Assembly: GCF_000614025.1 (NCBI RefSeq)
Contig: NZ_BAKF01000003.1
Span: 62,001 to 126,000 of the forward strand
DNA length: 64,000 nt
Reading direction: 5' to 3'
Source: Prevotella aurantiaca JCM 15754
Lineage (GTDB): Bacteria > Bacteroidota > Bacteroidia > Bacteroidales > Bacteroidaceae
Made by a program: the position numbers and the translations under genes. The notes under the pieces are model-generated. The model searched no databases. It was not told where the DNA came from and saw only the letters and a list, made by a program, of their open reading frames with translations. Shown piece by piece: positions 27,998-37,514 of the stretch. The first letter of the stretch is position 1. Every line of letters begins with the position of its first letter.

Positions 27998-28582
27998 ACC
28001 CATTATTTAGTTTTTGGCATTTGTAAGCTGTGTTTTCGTATTGTATTACTGAAAGAATGAACATTGTCAACCATCTTTCTGATACAGAAGAAAAACTTCT
28101 ATTGATGTGAGATAGATAGCATATCTTAAACCTACTTTATTTCTATTGTTTTAGTATAGTATAGCTCTTATTTTGTAAAGAAAATAGTAGGAAAAAACAA
28201 TGATTGTTATTTTGCTTTGCAAAAGCGGTTGTTTTGCGAGGCAAAACAGGCTCTTTTACCGCGCAATATAGGCACTTTTGTAATGCAAAACAATGGGTTT
28301 TGTAACACGTTGATAGTGAAATTGTTACGTAATACCATTGCTAATAATAAATCTTTACACTTTCATAATCTCATCTTCATACGAATCATAAGATCGTTTT
28401 TATTAGTTTCGTGTTATCCGAATGCCATTTTAAGATGTGTACTCAGATAGCCGTGATAAGTCAGAAGCGTTACAATTGTAAAATGGGAATGGTTTTACGA
28501 TGTTTTATTATCAAAGTGTAAAGACGATGTTGTAAAAAGAAAAATTTCTAATACCAATGTAGTTTTATTCCAATTTTATTCT
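27998..28582. other. Intergenic region holding repeat copy 2
   Basis: About 585 nt without a credible gene. The 22-nt-unit repeat with its flanking blocks occupies 28173-28430. Confidence 0.6.
28173..28430 (+). repeat. 22-nt-unit palindromic repeat, full copy (copy 2)
   Basis: Order of parts: TTGTAAAGAAAA (28173-28184); inverted unit (28216-28237); loop GAG; direct units 28241-28262, 28263-28284 and 28285-28306, each 22 nt and starting GCAA; TTGATA (28310-28315); a TGCTAATAATA block near 28339; and TCCGAATGCCATTT (28417-28430). The last block sits 201 nt from the inverted unit; in the copy at 57 kb the distance is 202 nt. Confidence 0.85.
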
Positions 28583-28590
28583 TATCTTTG
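28583..28590 (+). promoter_or_regulatory. -7 box of xseA
   Basis: TATCTTTG, 24 nt before the ATG at 28615; the longer frame start at 28588 falls inside it. Confidence 0.65.
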
Positions 28591-28614
28591 CGATTGAAAG
28601 GACAGTACAGATAT

Positions 28615-29912
28615 ATGGAGAACGCTCTAACGCTACATGAACTCAACTCTTTGGTCGCCGAGCTTATCGACGCTGCCATGCCGAAATCGTATTGGGTGGA
28701 AGCTGAAATTTCGGAAGCGAGAGAGAGTAGGGGACATCTTTACTTAGAGCTAATACAGAAAGACGAACGCTCAAACACACCTATTGCACGCGCATCTGCA
28801 AAGTGTTGGCGCACATCGTGGTCGCTTATAGAACCTTATTTTGAACGTGTTGCAGGTGTAAGACTTCGTGCTGGTCTTCAAATCATGGTACAAGTACATG
28901 CTCAGTTTCATGCCCAGTACGGCTTTTCGTGGATCGTTGACGACATCAATCCCGAATATACAATGGGCGACATGGTACGCAAGCGCCACGAAATCATCGC
29001 TCGGTTGAAGGCAGAGGGCGTGTTCGACCTGCAAAAAGAGCTTCGCCTGTCTTTATTTGCGCAACGAATAGCCGTTATTTCTTCGGCTTCGGCAGCTGGA
29101 TATGGCGATTTCTGCAACCAATTAGCAGGCAACGAGTATGGAATAACCTTTCAAATAGAGCTCTTTGGAGCAATTATGCAAGGTGAACAAGTTGAGCAAA
29201 GCATTGTAGAAGCGCTGAACAAGATAAACGAAAGAGAAGACGAATTCGACTGTGTAGTCATCATTCGTGGTGGCGGAGCAACTGCCGATCTTAGTGGTTT
29301 CGACACACTGATACTGGCAGAGAACGTGGCTAATTTCCCTTTACCCATTATAACAGGTATTGGGCACGACCGCGACGAGAGTATACTTGATATGGTTGCC
29401 CATACAAAAGTGAAGACACCGACGCTGCCGCAGCCTTCTTGATAGAACATTTGGCAAGTACTTTGCATCGAATAGAACAAGCCCAAGTGGCTATTCATCG
29501 TGCAGTAGGACATAAAATACAGCACGAAAAAATGCATTTACAGCAGCTTTCATCTCATATACCTATACTGTTTTCAATGGTAAAGAATAGGGAAGAAGCA
29601 CGTTTAGACGACTATTGGCATGCAATTTTGCAGCGTACAGGATTGCACTTGCAGCATCATCGAATGAAAATAGAGATGTTTTCAGGCAAGATAATCCCAG
29701 CAGTCGAACGCAAGTTGACGGCAGAATATCATCGCTTACAACTGATAAGACAGCGTGTAGATGCCGTAAACCCAGAACGAATGTTGCGCTTAGGCTATAG
29801 CTTAACCTACAAGAATGGGCGTGTAGTGCGTAATGCTAACGAACTAAAAGCTGGTGATGAAATTACAACGCAACTCGAAACAGGTAGCGTAACGTCAATA
29901 GTAAAGAAATAG
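28615..29912 (+). pseudogene. xseA: Exodeoxyribonuclease VII large subunit, one frameshift
   Basis: The large subunit of a single-strand-specific exonuclease. An N-terminal OB-fold (LTLHELNSLVAELIDAAM onward) leads into the XseA catalytic domain (IAVISSASAAGYGDF, IIRGGGATADLSGFD, TGIGHDRDESILDMVAHTKVKTPT). The frame then breaks: a base added at the G at 29424 restores AAAAFLIEHL and continues into the coiled-coil C-terminal part (29439 onward). The repaired length is about 432 residues. The ATG at 28615 follows a -7 box by 24 nt. xseB begins 18 nt after the stop. Confidence 0.88.
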
Positions 29913-29930
29913 AAACCTAAGAAATAAAGT

Positions 29931-30110
29931 ATGAAATACGAAGAAGCACTTAGTAAACTGGAAGCTATCGTAGACAAAATGGAACGTGGCGACATGGATA
30001 TAGACACCATGGCAAGCGAACTAAAGAAGGCGCAAGGACTGATAAAGGTGTGTAAAGATAAACTAACACACACCGACGAGGAAATTAAAAAGTTACTCGA
30101 AACAAAATAA
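29931..30110 (+). CDS. xseB: Exodeoxyribonuclease VII small subunit
   Basis: A 59-residue protein, MKYEEALSKLEAIVDKMERG at the start, typical of XseB, which forms helical hairpins around the XseA coiled coil and is needed for nuclease activity. It lies 18 nt after xseA on the same strand. It starts at an ATG with no Shine-Dalgarno sequence. Confidence 0.93.
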   Translation: MKYEEALSKLEAIVDKMERGDMDIDTMASELKKAQGLIKVCKDKLTHTDEEIKKLLETK

Positions 30111-30215
30111 CAGAGACTTAAACGATAAATAAAAACTATAAAACAATTACTAACCGCCGACCTTCTGACTTTCCTTCTCGGAACGAAATAGAAGGCAGGC
30201 ACAAAATTTAAGATT

Positions 30216-31229
30216 ATGAAAAAAATAGATTGGGAGAACCTTTCATTCGGGTATCAGAAGACCGATTACAATGTTCGTTGCTACTATCGCGATGGAAAAT
30301 GGGGAGAAATTGAAGTTTCTTCAGACGAAAACATCAATATACACATGGCAGCAACCTGTCTTCATTACGGACAAGAGGCCTTTGAAGGATTGAAAGCATA
30401 CCGCTGTCCTGATGGTAAAGTACGTGTCTTCCGTCCTGAAGAAAACGCTGCTCGCTTGCAACGTACTTGCCGTGGTATCGTTATGGCTGAACCTCCAACC
30501 GAACTTTTCATAGAAATGGTGAAGAAAGTTGTAAGCTTAAACGAAGCTTATATACCTCCTTATGAAAGCGGAGCTACACTTTACCTTCGCCCATTGCTCA
30601 TCGGTACAGGAGCACAAGTAGGTGTTCGCCCTGCTGAAGAATATCTATTTATGATATTTGTTACCCCTGTTGGCCCTTACTTCAAAGGTGGTTTCTCAAC
30701 AAATCCTTATGTAATCATGCGTAATTTCGACCGTGCTGCACCATTAGGAACTGGTACTTACAAGGTAGGAGGTAACTATGCTGCATCGTTAAAGGCTAAT
30801 CAGATTGCTCACGAAAAGGGTTATGCGTCTGAATTCTACCTCGATTGCAAAGAAAAGAAATATGTTGACGAGTGTGGAGCAGCTAATTTCTTCGGTATAA
30901 AGAATAACACTTATGTTACTCCTGAGTCTTCTTCGATCTTGCCTTCTATTACAAATAAGAGCTTAATGCAGATAGCTGAAGACCTCGGAATGAAGGTAGA
31001 GCGTCGCCCAATACCGGAAGAAGAACTTGCTACTTTCGAAGAAGCAGGTGCTTGTGGTACTGCTGCGGTTATCTCGCCTATATCTCGTTTGGACGATGTA
31101 GAGGAAGGAAAGTCTTACAACTTTGGCGAGAAGCCAGGACCATGGTCTTTGAAGTTGTACGAAACACTACGTGGAATACAATACGGAACCATAGAAGACA
31201 AGCACAATTGGACTATGATAATAATGTAA
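30216..31229 (+). CDS. ilvE: Branched-chain amino acid aminotransferase
   Basis: A 337-residue fold-type IV PLP enzyme interconverting leucine, isoleucine and valine with their 2-oxo acids. The PLP lysine is Lys183 in TGTYKVGGNYAAS; other family segments are CLHYGQEAFEGLKAYR and the phosphate-binding GACGTAAVISPI. Normal length. It lies 105 nt after xseB and 16 nt before a secreted protein gene. Its 2-oxo acid products are possible substrates of the Vor/Kor-type enzyme at 50.6-53.5 kb. Confidence 0.95.
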   Translation: MKKIDWENLSFGYQKTDYNVRCYYRDGKWGEIEVSSDENINIHMAATCLHYGQEAFEGLKAYRCPDGKVRVFRPEENAARLQRTCRGIVMAEPPTELFIEMVKKVVSLNEAYIPPYESGATLYLRPLLIGTGAQVGVRPAEEYLFMIFVTPVGPYFKGGFSTNPYVIMRNFDRAAPLGTGTYKVGGNYAASLKANQIAHEKGYASEFYLDCKEKKYVDECGAANFFGIKNNTYVTPESSSILPSITNKSLMQIAEDLGMKVERRPIPEEELATFEEAGACGTAAVISPISRLDDVEEGKSYNFGEKPGPWSLKLYETLRGIQYGTIEDKHNWTMIIM

Positions 31230-31245
31230 GATTAGCAGCTTTTAA

Positions 31246-32250
31246 ATGAGAAAGCTATTATCTTTCATATTATTTTCACTTATTGCGTTGGTATCTACAG
31301 CGCAAGATAAACAACATTATTGCCCACAATTCGTTGTTGGGCAATATGTTTCTTACGACTATGTTGCTAGTTTAAACTGGCAGCATAGTCCTTATTGGTT
31401 GTTTAACGATGTGGAATTTATTTTCTCATTGAATATGTTTGATGGCGAGTTGCATAATAACTTTAGTTTGAAAGTACTGAAAACAGATGCTGATAGTACT
31501 ACTTTCGAACTTGATATAACAAAGATTGTTGCACCAAATAACCTCTCATACGAAGCAGACAAGCAACTAATAGAGAAGATTCAGCAGATTTTTAATCACA
31601 CAACGCCTATTGTAAAGGTGGAATGGAAGGCACAACAATGGCAAATAGTAAACCAAACAGATTTGTTGTATGGCTTTTATGATTTCCTAAAGTCGCAGAT
31701 TCCCAATAAGAATGTTAGTAAAGAAGCGTTTAATGAAGAACTAAAGAACTTACCAACTGATATGGTTAAGGCTGTTTTTTTAAGCTTTTGCCCAGGGTTT
31801 GATGCGTGGCTTAAAGCTTATTGGCAACCTTATGCTGTACCAACGTTCAGTTTTAAAATAACGAAAGAACCTATAACAGCGCAGGTTACAGCAGAAAATT
31901 ACCTGCAAATAAATGGTACGGCTTATATTGACAGTGCTAAAATGCTCTGCATTGACGCTGATATAGAAACAGCAAGAGTGCATTACGATTATACAGGTCC
32001 AATTGTAATGAAAGTTGATTCGAACGATGTTCGTGAGGAAAACGTAACTGATGAAGATGATAAAGATATTCCGCAAAATTCTTCTTCTGAATATGTTGTC
32101 GTCGAAGATAAGCCTGCTTTGTATCTCATACAACGACATCGAAAACTTCGTTTTGCTGCTGATTCGTGGGTAACAAACTTAACTGACGATGTAAAGGTAG
32201 AGCCAAGCAACTCGAAAAGTACAGCACGGATAGTGTTGAAACGAAAGTAA
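31246..32250 (+). CDS. Secreted protein of unknown function
   Basis: A 334-residue protein with a signal peptide (MRKLLSFILFSLIALVSTAQ) and a beta-rich mature part without any enzyme motif I know. An acidic linker rich in Asp and Glu (about 262-278) precedes a last beta segment ending in KRK. It begins 16 nt after ilvE, so the two may share a transcript. I do not recognise a family. Confidence 0.8.
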   Translation: MRKLLSFILFSLIALVSTAQDKQHYCPQFVVGQYVSYDYVASLNWQHSPYWLFNDVEFIFSLNMFDGELHNNFSLKVLKTDADSTTFELDITKIVAPNNLSYEADKQLIEKIQQIFNHTTPIVKVEWKAQQWQIVNQTDLLYGFYDFLKSQIPNKNVSKEAFNEELKNLPTDMVKAVFLSFCPGFDAWLKAYWQPYAVPTFSFKITKEPITAQVTAENYLQINGTAYIDSAKMLCIDADIETARVHYDYTGPIVMKVDSNDVREENVTDEDDKDIPQNSSSEYVVVEDKPALYLIQRHRKLRFAADSWVTNLTDDVKVEPSNSKSTARIVLKRK

Positions 32251-32365
32251 TAGTGTAAAATAGCTTCCTTTCCGATATGCAAGCAAATATTGTATATATT
32301 TCCTTTATACAACTATCGTTTTGTTTTTTCTTATGTATATGTTTTAAATATTAGTAAAACCTATG

Positions 32366-32373
32366 TACCTTTG
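32366..32373 (+). promoter_or_regulatory. -7 box directly before the EamA transporter start
   Basis: TACCTTTG ends 5 nt before the ATG at 32379, so the transcript would be leaderless or nearly so, as for mtaB. Confidence 0.65.
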
Positions 32374-32378
32374 CACCT

Positions 32379-33289
32379 ATGAATAGCGAAGGAAATATTA
32401 CTAATATCAAGTCAAATGGGCTTCTTGGTCATGTCGTAGCTTTAGTTATAGTTATGATTTGGGGCGGAACGTTTGTCAATACTCGCCTGTTGATAGATAA
32501 AGGCTATTGCCTGAGGAGATATATGTACTGCGAACGTTGTTGGCTTACGTATGTATTTGGTTCATTTCTCCCAAGAAACTGTTCTGCGATTCGCTGAAAG
32601 ACGAGCTAATAGTGTTTCTATTAGGTATCTTCGGTAGCTCTCTTTACTTCTTAACAGAGAATTATGCGTTGAAATTAGCTGTTGTAAACGATGTTAGCTT
32701 CATTGTTTGCACTACTCCTTTGGTCACGATTATCTTGGCATTGCTATTCTTGAAGAGTGTAAAAGCGAGCCTTCCGCTTGTTGTGGGCTCTGTTTTTGCT
32801 CTGATAGGTGTTGCTCTTGTCATCTTTAATGGCCATTTTGTTTTGCATCTAGACCCATTGGGAGACTTCCTTGCATTGGCTGCAGCAGCGAGTTGGGCTA
32901 TCTATTCGTTGGTTATGAAGAACTTTTCATCGCATTATTCTCCGTTTTTTATCACGCGTAAAGTTTTCTTTTACGGGTTAATCACTATACTTCCTATCTT
33001 TATTATACACCCTTGGACATTCCCATTCGAACAGTTATTTACGCCATCTATAGGTCTTAACCTACTATATCTTGGTGTTGTTGCGTCGTTTGTGTGCTTC
33101 GCTGCGTGGGCATGGGTTATTACAAAGTTAGGTGCTTTGCGCGCTTCGAACTATATTTACTTTAACCCTGTAACTACAGTAATCACGAGTGCGATAGTCT
33201 TGAACGAGCATATGACACCCATTGCGTATGTTGGTAGTGCCTTCATACTTATTGGAGTGTTTGTTGCAAATAAGGCAAAAGGCATTTAA
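32379..33289 (+). pseudogene. EamA/DMT family transporter, one frameshift
   Basis: Two overlapping frames make one ten-helix drug/metabolite transporter of about 303 residues. The first part holds helix 1 (VVALVIVMIWGGTFVNT). The frame is restored as LPEEIYVLRTLLAYVCIWFI if one base is added in the TT at 32507-32508. The second part has both EamA repeats, with the AAASWAIYSLVMKNFS and AWAWVITKLGALRASNYIYFNPV segments. The substrate is unknown (amino acid or metabolite efflux is common). Without repair only one helix and unrelated residues are made. Confidence 0.86.
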
Positions 33290-33361
33290 TGCAAATGGTA
33301 CAGAGAAGCAAAGATGGAGAAAAAAGAAGTAGAAATCTGCTATAGTTTTCAACTTCTTTTG

Positions 33362-33369
33362 TATATTTG
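33362..33369 (+). promoter_or_regulatory. -7 box of the MORN-repeat secreted protein
   Basis: TATATTTG, 19 nt before the ATG at 33389. The longer frame from 33314 would start upstream of the promoter and is rejected. Confidence 0.6.
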
Positions 33370-33388
33370 CATTAAAATTAAGAGTTTT

Positions 33389-34705
33389 ATGAAACGATTT
33401 TTCTTATTCCTCATAATCCTGTTGCTACCTTTTGTGGTGCTGGCACAAGGACGTGTGAAGCGCAATATACCTAAAGATGCAATTTTCTATAATGCAAATT
33501 GGAAGGGAGTAAGCTCAGCCAAGCAAGCCTCTTATTATCGTATTTTGTCTGTAGATAAGCGCGGTCAGAAGATACTTCACGACTATTATATCACTGGACA
33601 GCTATGTGCGGAAAAGCAATATATAAGTGTTAGTAAGACAGACGATAAACAAACTGTGCTTACTGGAACTGCCCGTACATTCTATAAGTCGGGTAAAATA
33701 GAATCGATAATGAAGTATAGCAATGGCAAAGCCAATGGTAGAGCGGTTTCGTTCTTTGCCAATGGCAATGTAGGAATGAAACTAAACTATGCTAATGGTT
33801 TGCTAAATGGAACATCGTACACATATTCAGAGCGCGGAAAACTGGAGTTTACGACAGTTTGGAAGAACGGAACGAAGGTGAGCGAACGTTCCGGAGGCAC
33901 TGATAAATACATTAACAAAGCCACTGGTAAGGACGATTTTGTAGAGAGTTATCGCTATGGAGGAAAGATCGTAAAGGAACATACGCATGCTGTTACCAGT
34001 GATTCTACACCGAAAGCAGCTCACTCTAACGATCACAACCCCCATATAGCAACACATGAAATAGAGTCAGAGCCTGTTGTAACGTACTCTAATTCTATAG
34101 AAGCAGAACAAACATCAGATACTGATTTAGCGAATAATGTAAAGTACCCTCCTATGGAAGGAGTTCAGAATGGACCTGTGGAAAAACTTCAAAGTCTTCA
34201 TAAAAGTACTGATTTCAAGTTTTCTTTTATGTACGAACTATTGGTAAATGGCGACCAACGTACCAATGAAATGCACTTTTTCGATAACATTGGGGCAGCA
34301 CACGGCCTAATATTAGCACAAGTAATTAAAGGATATGGTGCACAAAAGGAGCTGACTTACAGCTATAACATGCATTATGATGAGGCTTTAGGTAACGATG
34401 TTGTTACTGGAACGCACCCTCGTCAGATGGGCTTTTGGGGGGTTGGTCTAAACAATCGCTTTACAACACAGCGCATTAACCTTTATACATGGTCGGAAGA
34501 AGAGATGATTCGCTTTGCAGAAGATGCTCTTTCGTATGGTTATAAAGTACTTGGGGAGGACGATTATCTTTCTTTGAATGGCAATTTTGTGCTCGGACAC
34601 CCTGAACACAATAAGAAAGGAGACGACTTTGCAGTGGTTATTTCGTTCACACACATGGAGGATGCATATGCAGGTTTGTACCATATCACACTCGAAAGAA
34701 AGTAG
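33389..34705 (+). CDS. Secreted protein with MORN/YwqK-like repeats
   Basis: A 438-residue exported protein: signal peptide MKRFFLFLIILLLPFVVLAQ, then several repeats of the YxNGKxxGxxxxYxxxGxxxxxxxYxNG kind (FYKSGKIESIMKYSNGKANG, FFANGNVGMKLNYANG, YSERGKLEFTTVWKNG) at about residues 90-175, a low-complexity linker, and a separate C-terminal domain (about 265-438) with no recognised motif. Similar repeats form beta hairpins in MORN and YwqK-type proteins. Function is unknown. Confidence 0.8.
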   Translation: MKRFFLFLIILLLPFVVLAQGRVKRNIPKDAIFYNANWKGVSSAKQASYYRILSVDKRGQKILHDYYITGQLCAEKQYISVSKTDDKQTVLTGTARTFYKSGKIESIMKYSNGKANGRAVSFFANGNVGMKLNYANGLLNGTSYTYSERGKLEFTTVWKNGTKVSERSGGTDKYINKATGKDDFVESYRYGGKIVKEHTHAVTSDSTPKAAHSNDHNPHIATHEIESEPVVTYSNSIEAEQTSDTDLANNVKYPPMEGVQNGPVEKLQSLHKSTDFKFSFMYELLVNGDQRTNEMHFFDNIGAAHGLILAQVIKGYGAQKELTYSYNMHYDEALGNDVVTGTHPRQMGFWGVGLNNRFTTQRINLYTWSEEEMIRFAEDALSYGYKVLGEDDYLSLNGNFVLGHPEHNKKGDDFAVVISFTHMEDAYAGLYHITLERK

Positions 34706-34833
34706 TTTCAGTAACGTTTATCCTCTTTTCATTGTATCACAAGCGTGATACTCCATTCATTGTAGATGGACTTTACTGCGCTATTAGTAAGGATTTATCT
34801 TGTTTACAATTTGGTTGATTTCAGAAAAAGCAG

Positions 34834-34841
34834 TACATTTG
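34834..34841 (+). promoter_or_regulatory. -7 box of the DUF4738-like lipoprotein
   Basis: TACATTTG, 28 nt before the ATG at 34870. Confidence 0.5.
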
Positions 34842-34869
34842 CAATGAATATACATTTTATTTTTATCAG

Positions 34870-35490
34870 ATGAAGGCTATAAGAAATACATCATTGTTCC
34901 TATTATGCGGGTTGCTTACGGTTGTCGTAGTTTCTTGTAAGAAGGAAAAGAAGTCGGATAACATTATCACTAAGATAAAACCACAGGCTGTTCCGTCGCA
35001 CAATCCGCAGCAACTTGCTGACTTTGAGTATAAAAAACAAGTGGAATGGTTGGGAGGAACATACACGATAAATATTCAACGCCATGCTGATAAAGACCTT
35101 CCCATGGTAATAGATAGCGATGGGAAGAAGTATTACGACAATAAAGTAGAAGTTCTTATTACCCGTTCTGACGGAACAGAGTTCTTTAAACGCACTTTTA
35201 AAAAGAGTGATTTTAAAGAGTTTACCAATAATAAGTATGGCAAAAATGGTGCATTTATTGGTTTCATGTTCGATAAAGTAGATGGCAATTTCCTTAAGTT
35301 TGGTGCAAGCGTAGGCTCGCCTGACCCTAATAGCGACGAGTTTATTCCGATTGATATAACTATAAACAATTTGGGAGCACTGAAGATTACGTCATCTGTT
35401 CAACTTGATATTGAAAGCGATACTGAGGGCAATGCACCTCAAGAAAAGCCAAAAACAGAATTGGAAATGGCTGAAGAGGAAGGTATGTAA
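34870..35490 (+). CDS. Lipoprotein, probably DUF4738 family
   Basis: A 206-residue lipoprotein with signal LTVVVVSC (Cys23) followed by a Lys-rich stretch. The mature part has VEWLGGTYTINIQRHADKDLP then a long beta-rich domain (GTEFFKRTFKKSDF, NGAFIGFMFDKVDGNFLKFGASVGSPD) that resembles DUF4738 proteins of Bacteroidales. The end is acidic (EMAEEEGM). Function is unknown; family placement is from memory of the pattern and is moderate. Confidence 0.75.
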   Translation: MKAIRNTSLFLLCGLLTVVVVSCKKEKKSDNIITKIKPQAVPSHNPQQLADFEYKKQVEWLGGTYTINIQRHADKDLPMVIDSDGKKYYDNKVEVLITRSDGTEFFKRTFKKSDFKEFTNNKYGKNGAFIGFMFDKVDGNFLKFGASVGSPDPNSDEFIPIDITINNLGALKITSSVQLDIESDTEGNAPQEKPKTELEMAEEEGM

Positions 35491-35686
35491 GACATACGAA
35501 GCATTGCTTTTAGCTTTTTCAGTTCATCAAATCTGTATGATTCATGTATTTAAAGTCGATTGGTTGCATAACATCAGCAGATTAAGAAGATAGTAATATA
35601 GGTTATCTCTCTCTTTGTTTATGAATCGGAAAGAATGTATTCCTATCGCTACTGAAGTCTGATAAACCTTGTACTTACTTATACAA

Positions 35687-35719
35687 ATAAGGCTGAACTC
35701 TAAGGGGTTCAGCCTTATT
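35687..35719. terminator. Hairpin terminator downstream of the DUF4738-like gene
   Basis: AATAAGGCTGAAC and GTTCAGCCTTATT pair perfectly over 13 bp and are flanked by A- and T-rich ends, so it can act in both directions. It lies some 200 nt past the gene. Confidence 0.75.
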
Positions 35720-35787
35720 TGTTATTAAAAATAGTCGTTTGTATTTTCTTTCGTACGACTATGATTTGTCCTTCAAATGGTTCTGAA

Positions 35788-35970
35788 TTGTAAAGAAAAG
35801 TGCAGCGGGAAAACGTTGACTGCGCTTTGGTGTTGCAAAAGTGCCTATATTGCGACGCAATATAGGCACTTTTACCATGTAAAACAGGCACTTTTATAAC
35901 GCAAAACAGGCTGTTTTTCAATGCACTGATTATCATATAATTAGATAATAATTATGTGCTTGAAAAATAT
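35788..35970 (+). repeat. 22-nt-unit palindromic repeat, full copy (copy 3)
   Basis: TTGTAAAGAAAA (35788-35799); inverted unit (35832-35853); loop GAC; direct units 35857-35878, 35879-35900 and 35901-35922; then a diverged TGATTATC box and a TGCTTGAAAAATA block near 35957. The stem between the inverted unit and unit 1 is perfect over 17 bp (AAAAGTGCCTATATTGC with its exact inverse). Here unit 1 and the inverted unit carry the same compensating variant (TATATTGC/GCAATATA). Confidence 0.88.
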
Positions 35971-36121
35971 TTACATTGTTAGCGTCTTTTTATCCGATAG
36001 AAGTGGCTTATTTCTCTTGGCTATTTAAAATTCTCCAAAGGCTTTGTTATTACATTGGTATAATAGGAAAGCCAAGTTGGGAATGCTAAAAGAATGAGCC
36101 TGTTAATCCATTTTCCGACAA

Positions 36122-37477
36122 CTATTGCTCTAGTTTGGTTAGCTTATTTAACTGCTTGTTAAAGTAGTAATAGTAGAGCAAGCCTGCTGCAGTCAATCCG
36201 AATGGGAAAGCATACCATATACCATGTAGTCCAAAATCAAACCTTATACCAAGCAAATAACCAATTGGCAGACTGATTAAGAAGAATGATACAAATGAAG
36301 TTGGGACGAGAGGCTTCACATAAGATAGCCCTCTCATAGCGTTTCCATAAGCACACTGCAAACCATCGCCTATCTGATATATCATCAAAGGCCATATAAG
36401 CTGTGCTACCATACGGCAAACTTCTTCGCTATCGGTAAAGATTGCCCCCATGCTATTACGATAAATGAAGACAGGAATGGCTACTATGAACGCAATTAAC
36501 ATAATGAGATGAAAACCAGCTGACGAAGAAAAACGCACCGCTTTGTAGTCGTGTTGCCCACTAAAGTAGCTTACGCGAATTGCAACTGCAGCCCCCATGC
36601 CGTAATAGACCATATAGAACAGTTGCGAAATAGACAGCATGACCTGGTGGGCAGCCAATGCTTTGGTTCCAATCCAGCCTACCATGATAGAGCTTAGACT
36701 GAAAGCTGCCGTCTCCATACCCATCTGAAGACTTAAAGGAAAGCCTATTTGGAAGAGCAAAGTAAGGTCTGAACGATTGATAGACTGGTTGAAGAAGCCG
36801 TGATGGTATGACTTATATCGCTTTGAAGTAAAGAAAATGATGGCTATTGTAACCGCCATCAAGATGCGCGAAACCATTGTTGAAATACCAGCACCATACA
36901 ATCCTAACTCAGGAAAGCCTAATTTACCATATATTAAGACGTAGTTGCCTGCTACATTGAGTAGGTTTCCACCCAGCATAATCCACATTGGAGTCTTCGT
37001 ATCGGTGGTTCCGTCGCACAATTGCTTAAAGGTATTGAACCAAGAAACAAAAGGTAGCGATACAAGATTAACGATAAAGTAAGGCCGCATGATGGGTAAC
37101 AGTTCCTCAGGTTGCCCTAAATTACCAAGATTGGCATAGAGTAACCACATGATTGCTACGAGTAAAACTACCAATAGTGTATTTACTAAGAGAGCATTCT
37201 TTAAAATTCCGCCTATCTTCTCGTTCTCTTCGCGTCCGAAAAGCGAGCCAACAATAGGTGTAACACCATAGGCAAAGCCCATTCCGAATACTAAAACCAA
37301 CGTAAACATATTGTTTACGAAAGCCGCTGCACCCAGTTCGGTAGTGCTATGCTGGCCAATCATGAGTGTGTCGGCAAGTCCAAGAATAATTGTTCCTATT
37401 TGTCCAACAATGATAGGCAAGCCCAATTGAGTGAGTGATCTATAGTGAGTATAATATGGTTTTAGATTAAAATACAT
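36122..37477 (-). CDS. MATE family efflux transporter
   Basis: A 451-residue protein with twelve predicted membrane helices in two six-helix halves, the NorM/DinF-type multidrug and toxin extrusion fold driven by sodium or protons. Seen: QLGLPIIVGQIGTIILGLADTLMIGQHSTTELGAAAFVNNMF at the start and AHQVMLSISQLFYMVYYGMGAAVAIRVSYFSG in the second half. The substrate cannot be predicted. It stands 37 nt after the DUF4230 pair on the same strand. Confidence 0.93.
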   Translation of the reverse strand: MYFNLKPYYTHYRSLTQLGLPIIVGQIGTIILGLADTLMIGQHSTTELGAAAFVNNMFTLVLVFGMGFAYGVTPIVGSLFGREENEKIGGILKNALLVNTLLVVLLVAIMWLLYANLGNLGQPEELLPIMRPYFIVNLVSLPFVSWFNTFKQLCDGTTDTKTPMWIMLGGNLLNVAGNYVLIYGKLGFPELGLYGAGISTMVSRILMAVTIAIIFFTSKRYKSYHHGFFNQSINRSDLTLLFQIGFPLSLQMGMETAAFSLSSIMVGWIGTKALAAHQVMLSISQLFYMVYYGMGAAVAIRVSYFSGQHDYKAVRFSSSAGFHLIMLIAFIVAIPVFIYRNSMGAIFTDSEEVCRMVAQLIWPLMIYQIGDGLQCAYGNAMRGLSYVKPLVPTSFVSFFLISLPIGYLLGIRFDFGLHGIWYAFPFGLTAAGLLYYYYFNKQLNKLTKLEQ

Positions 37478-37514
37478 CTTTTTACCACCTGAATATCCTT
37501 AAATAATAAATTTT

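Larger units (their letters stand above)
35491..36121. other. Convergent intergenic region with terminator and repeat copy 3
   Basis: About 630 nt without a credible gene, holding the hairpin at 35687-35719 and the repeat at 35788-35970. Confidence 0.6.

Noticed and set aside
28173-28316. CRISPR array suggested by regular short repeats
   Set aside because: The 22-nt units abut with no spacers, there are only three, and no cas genes are near.
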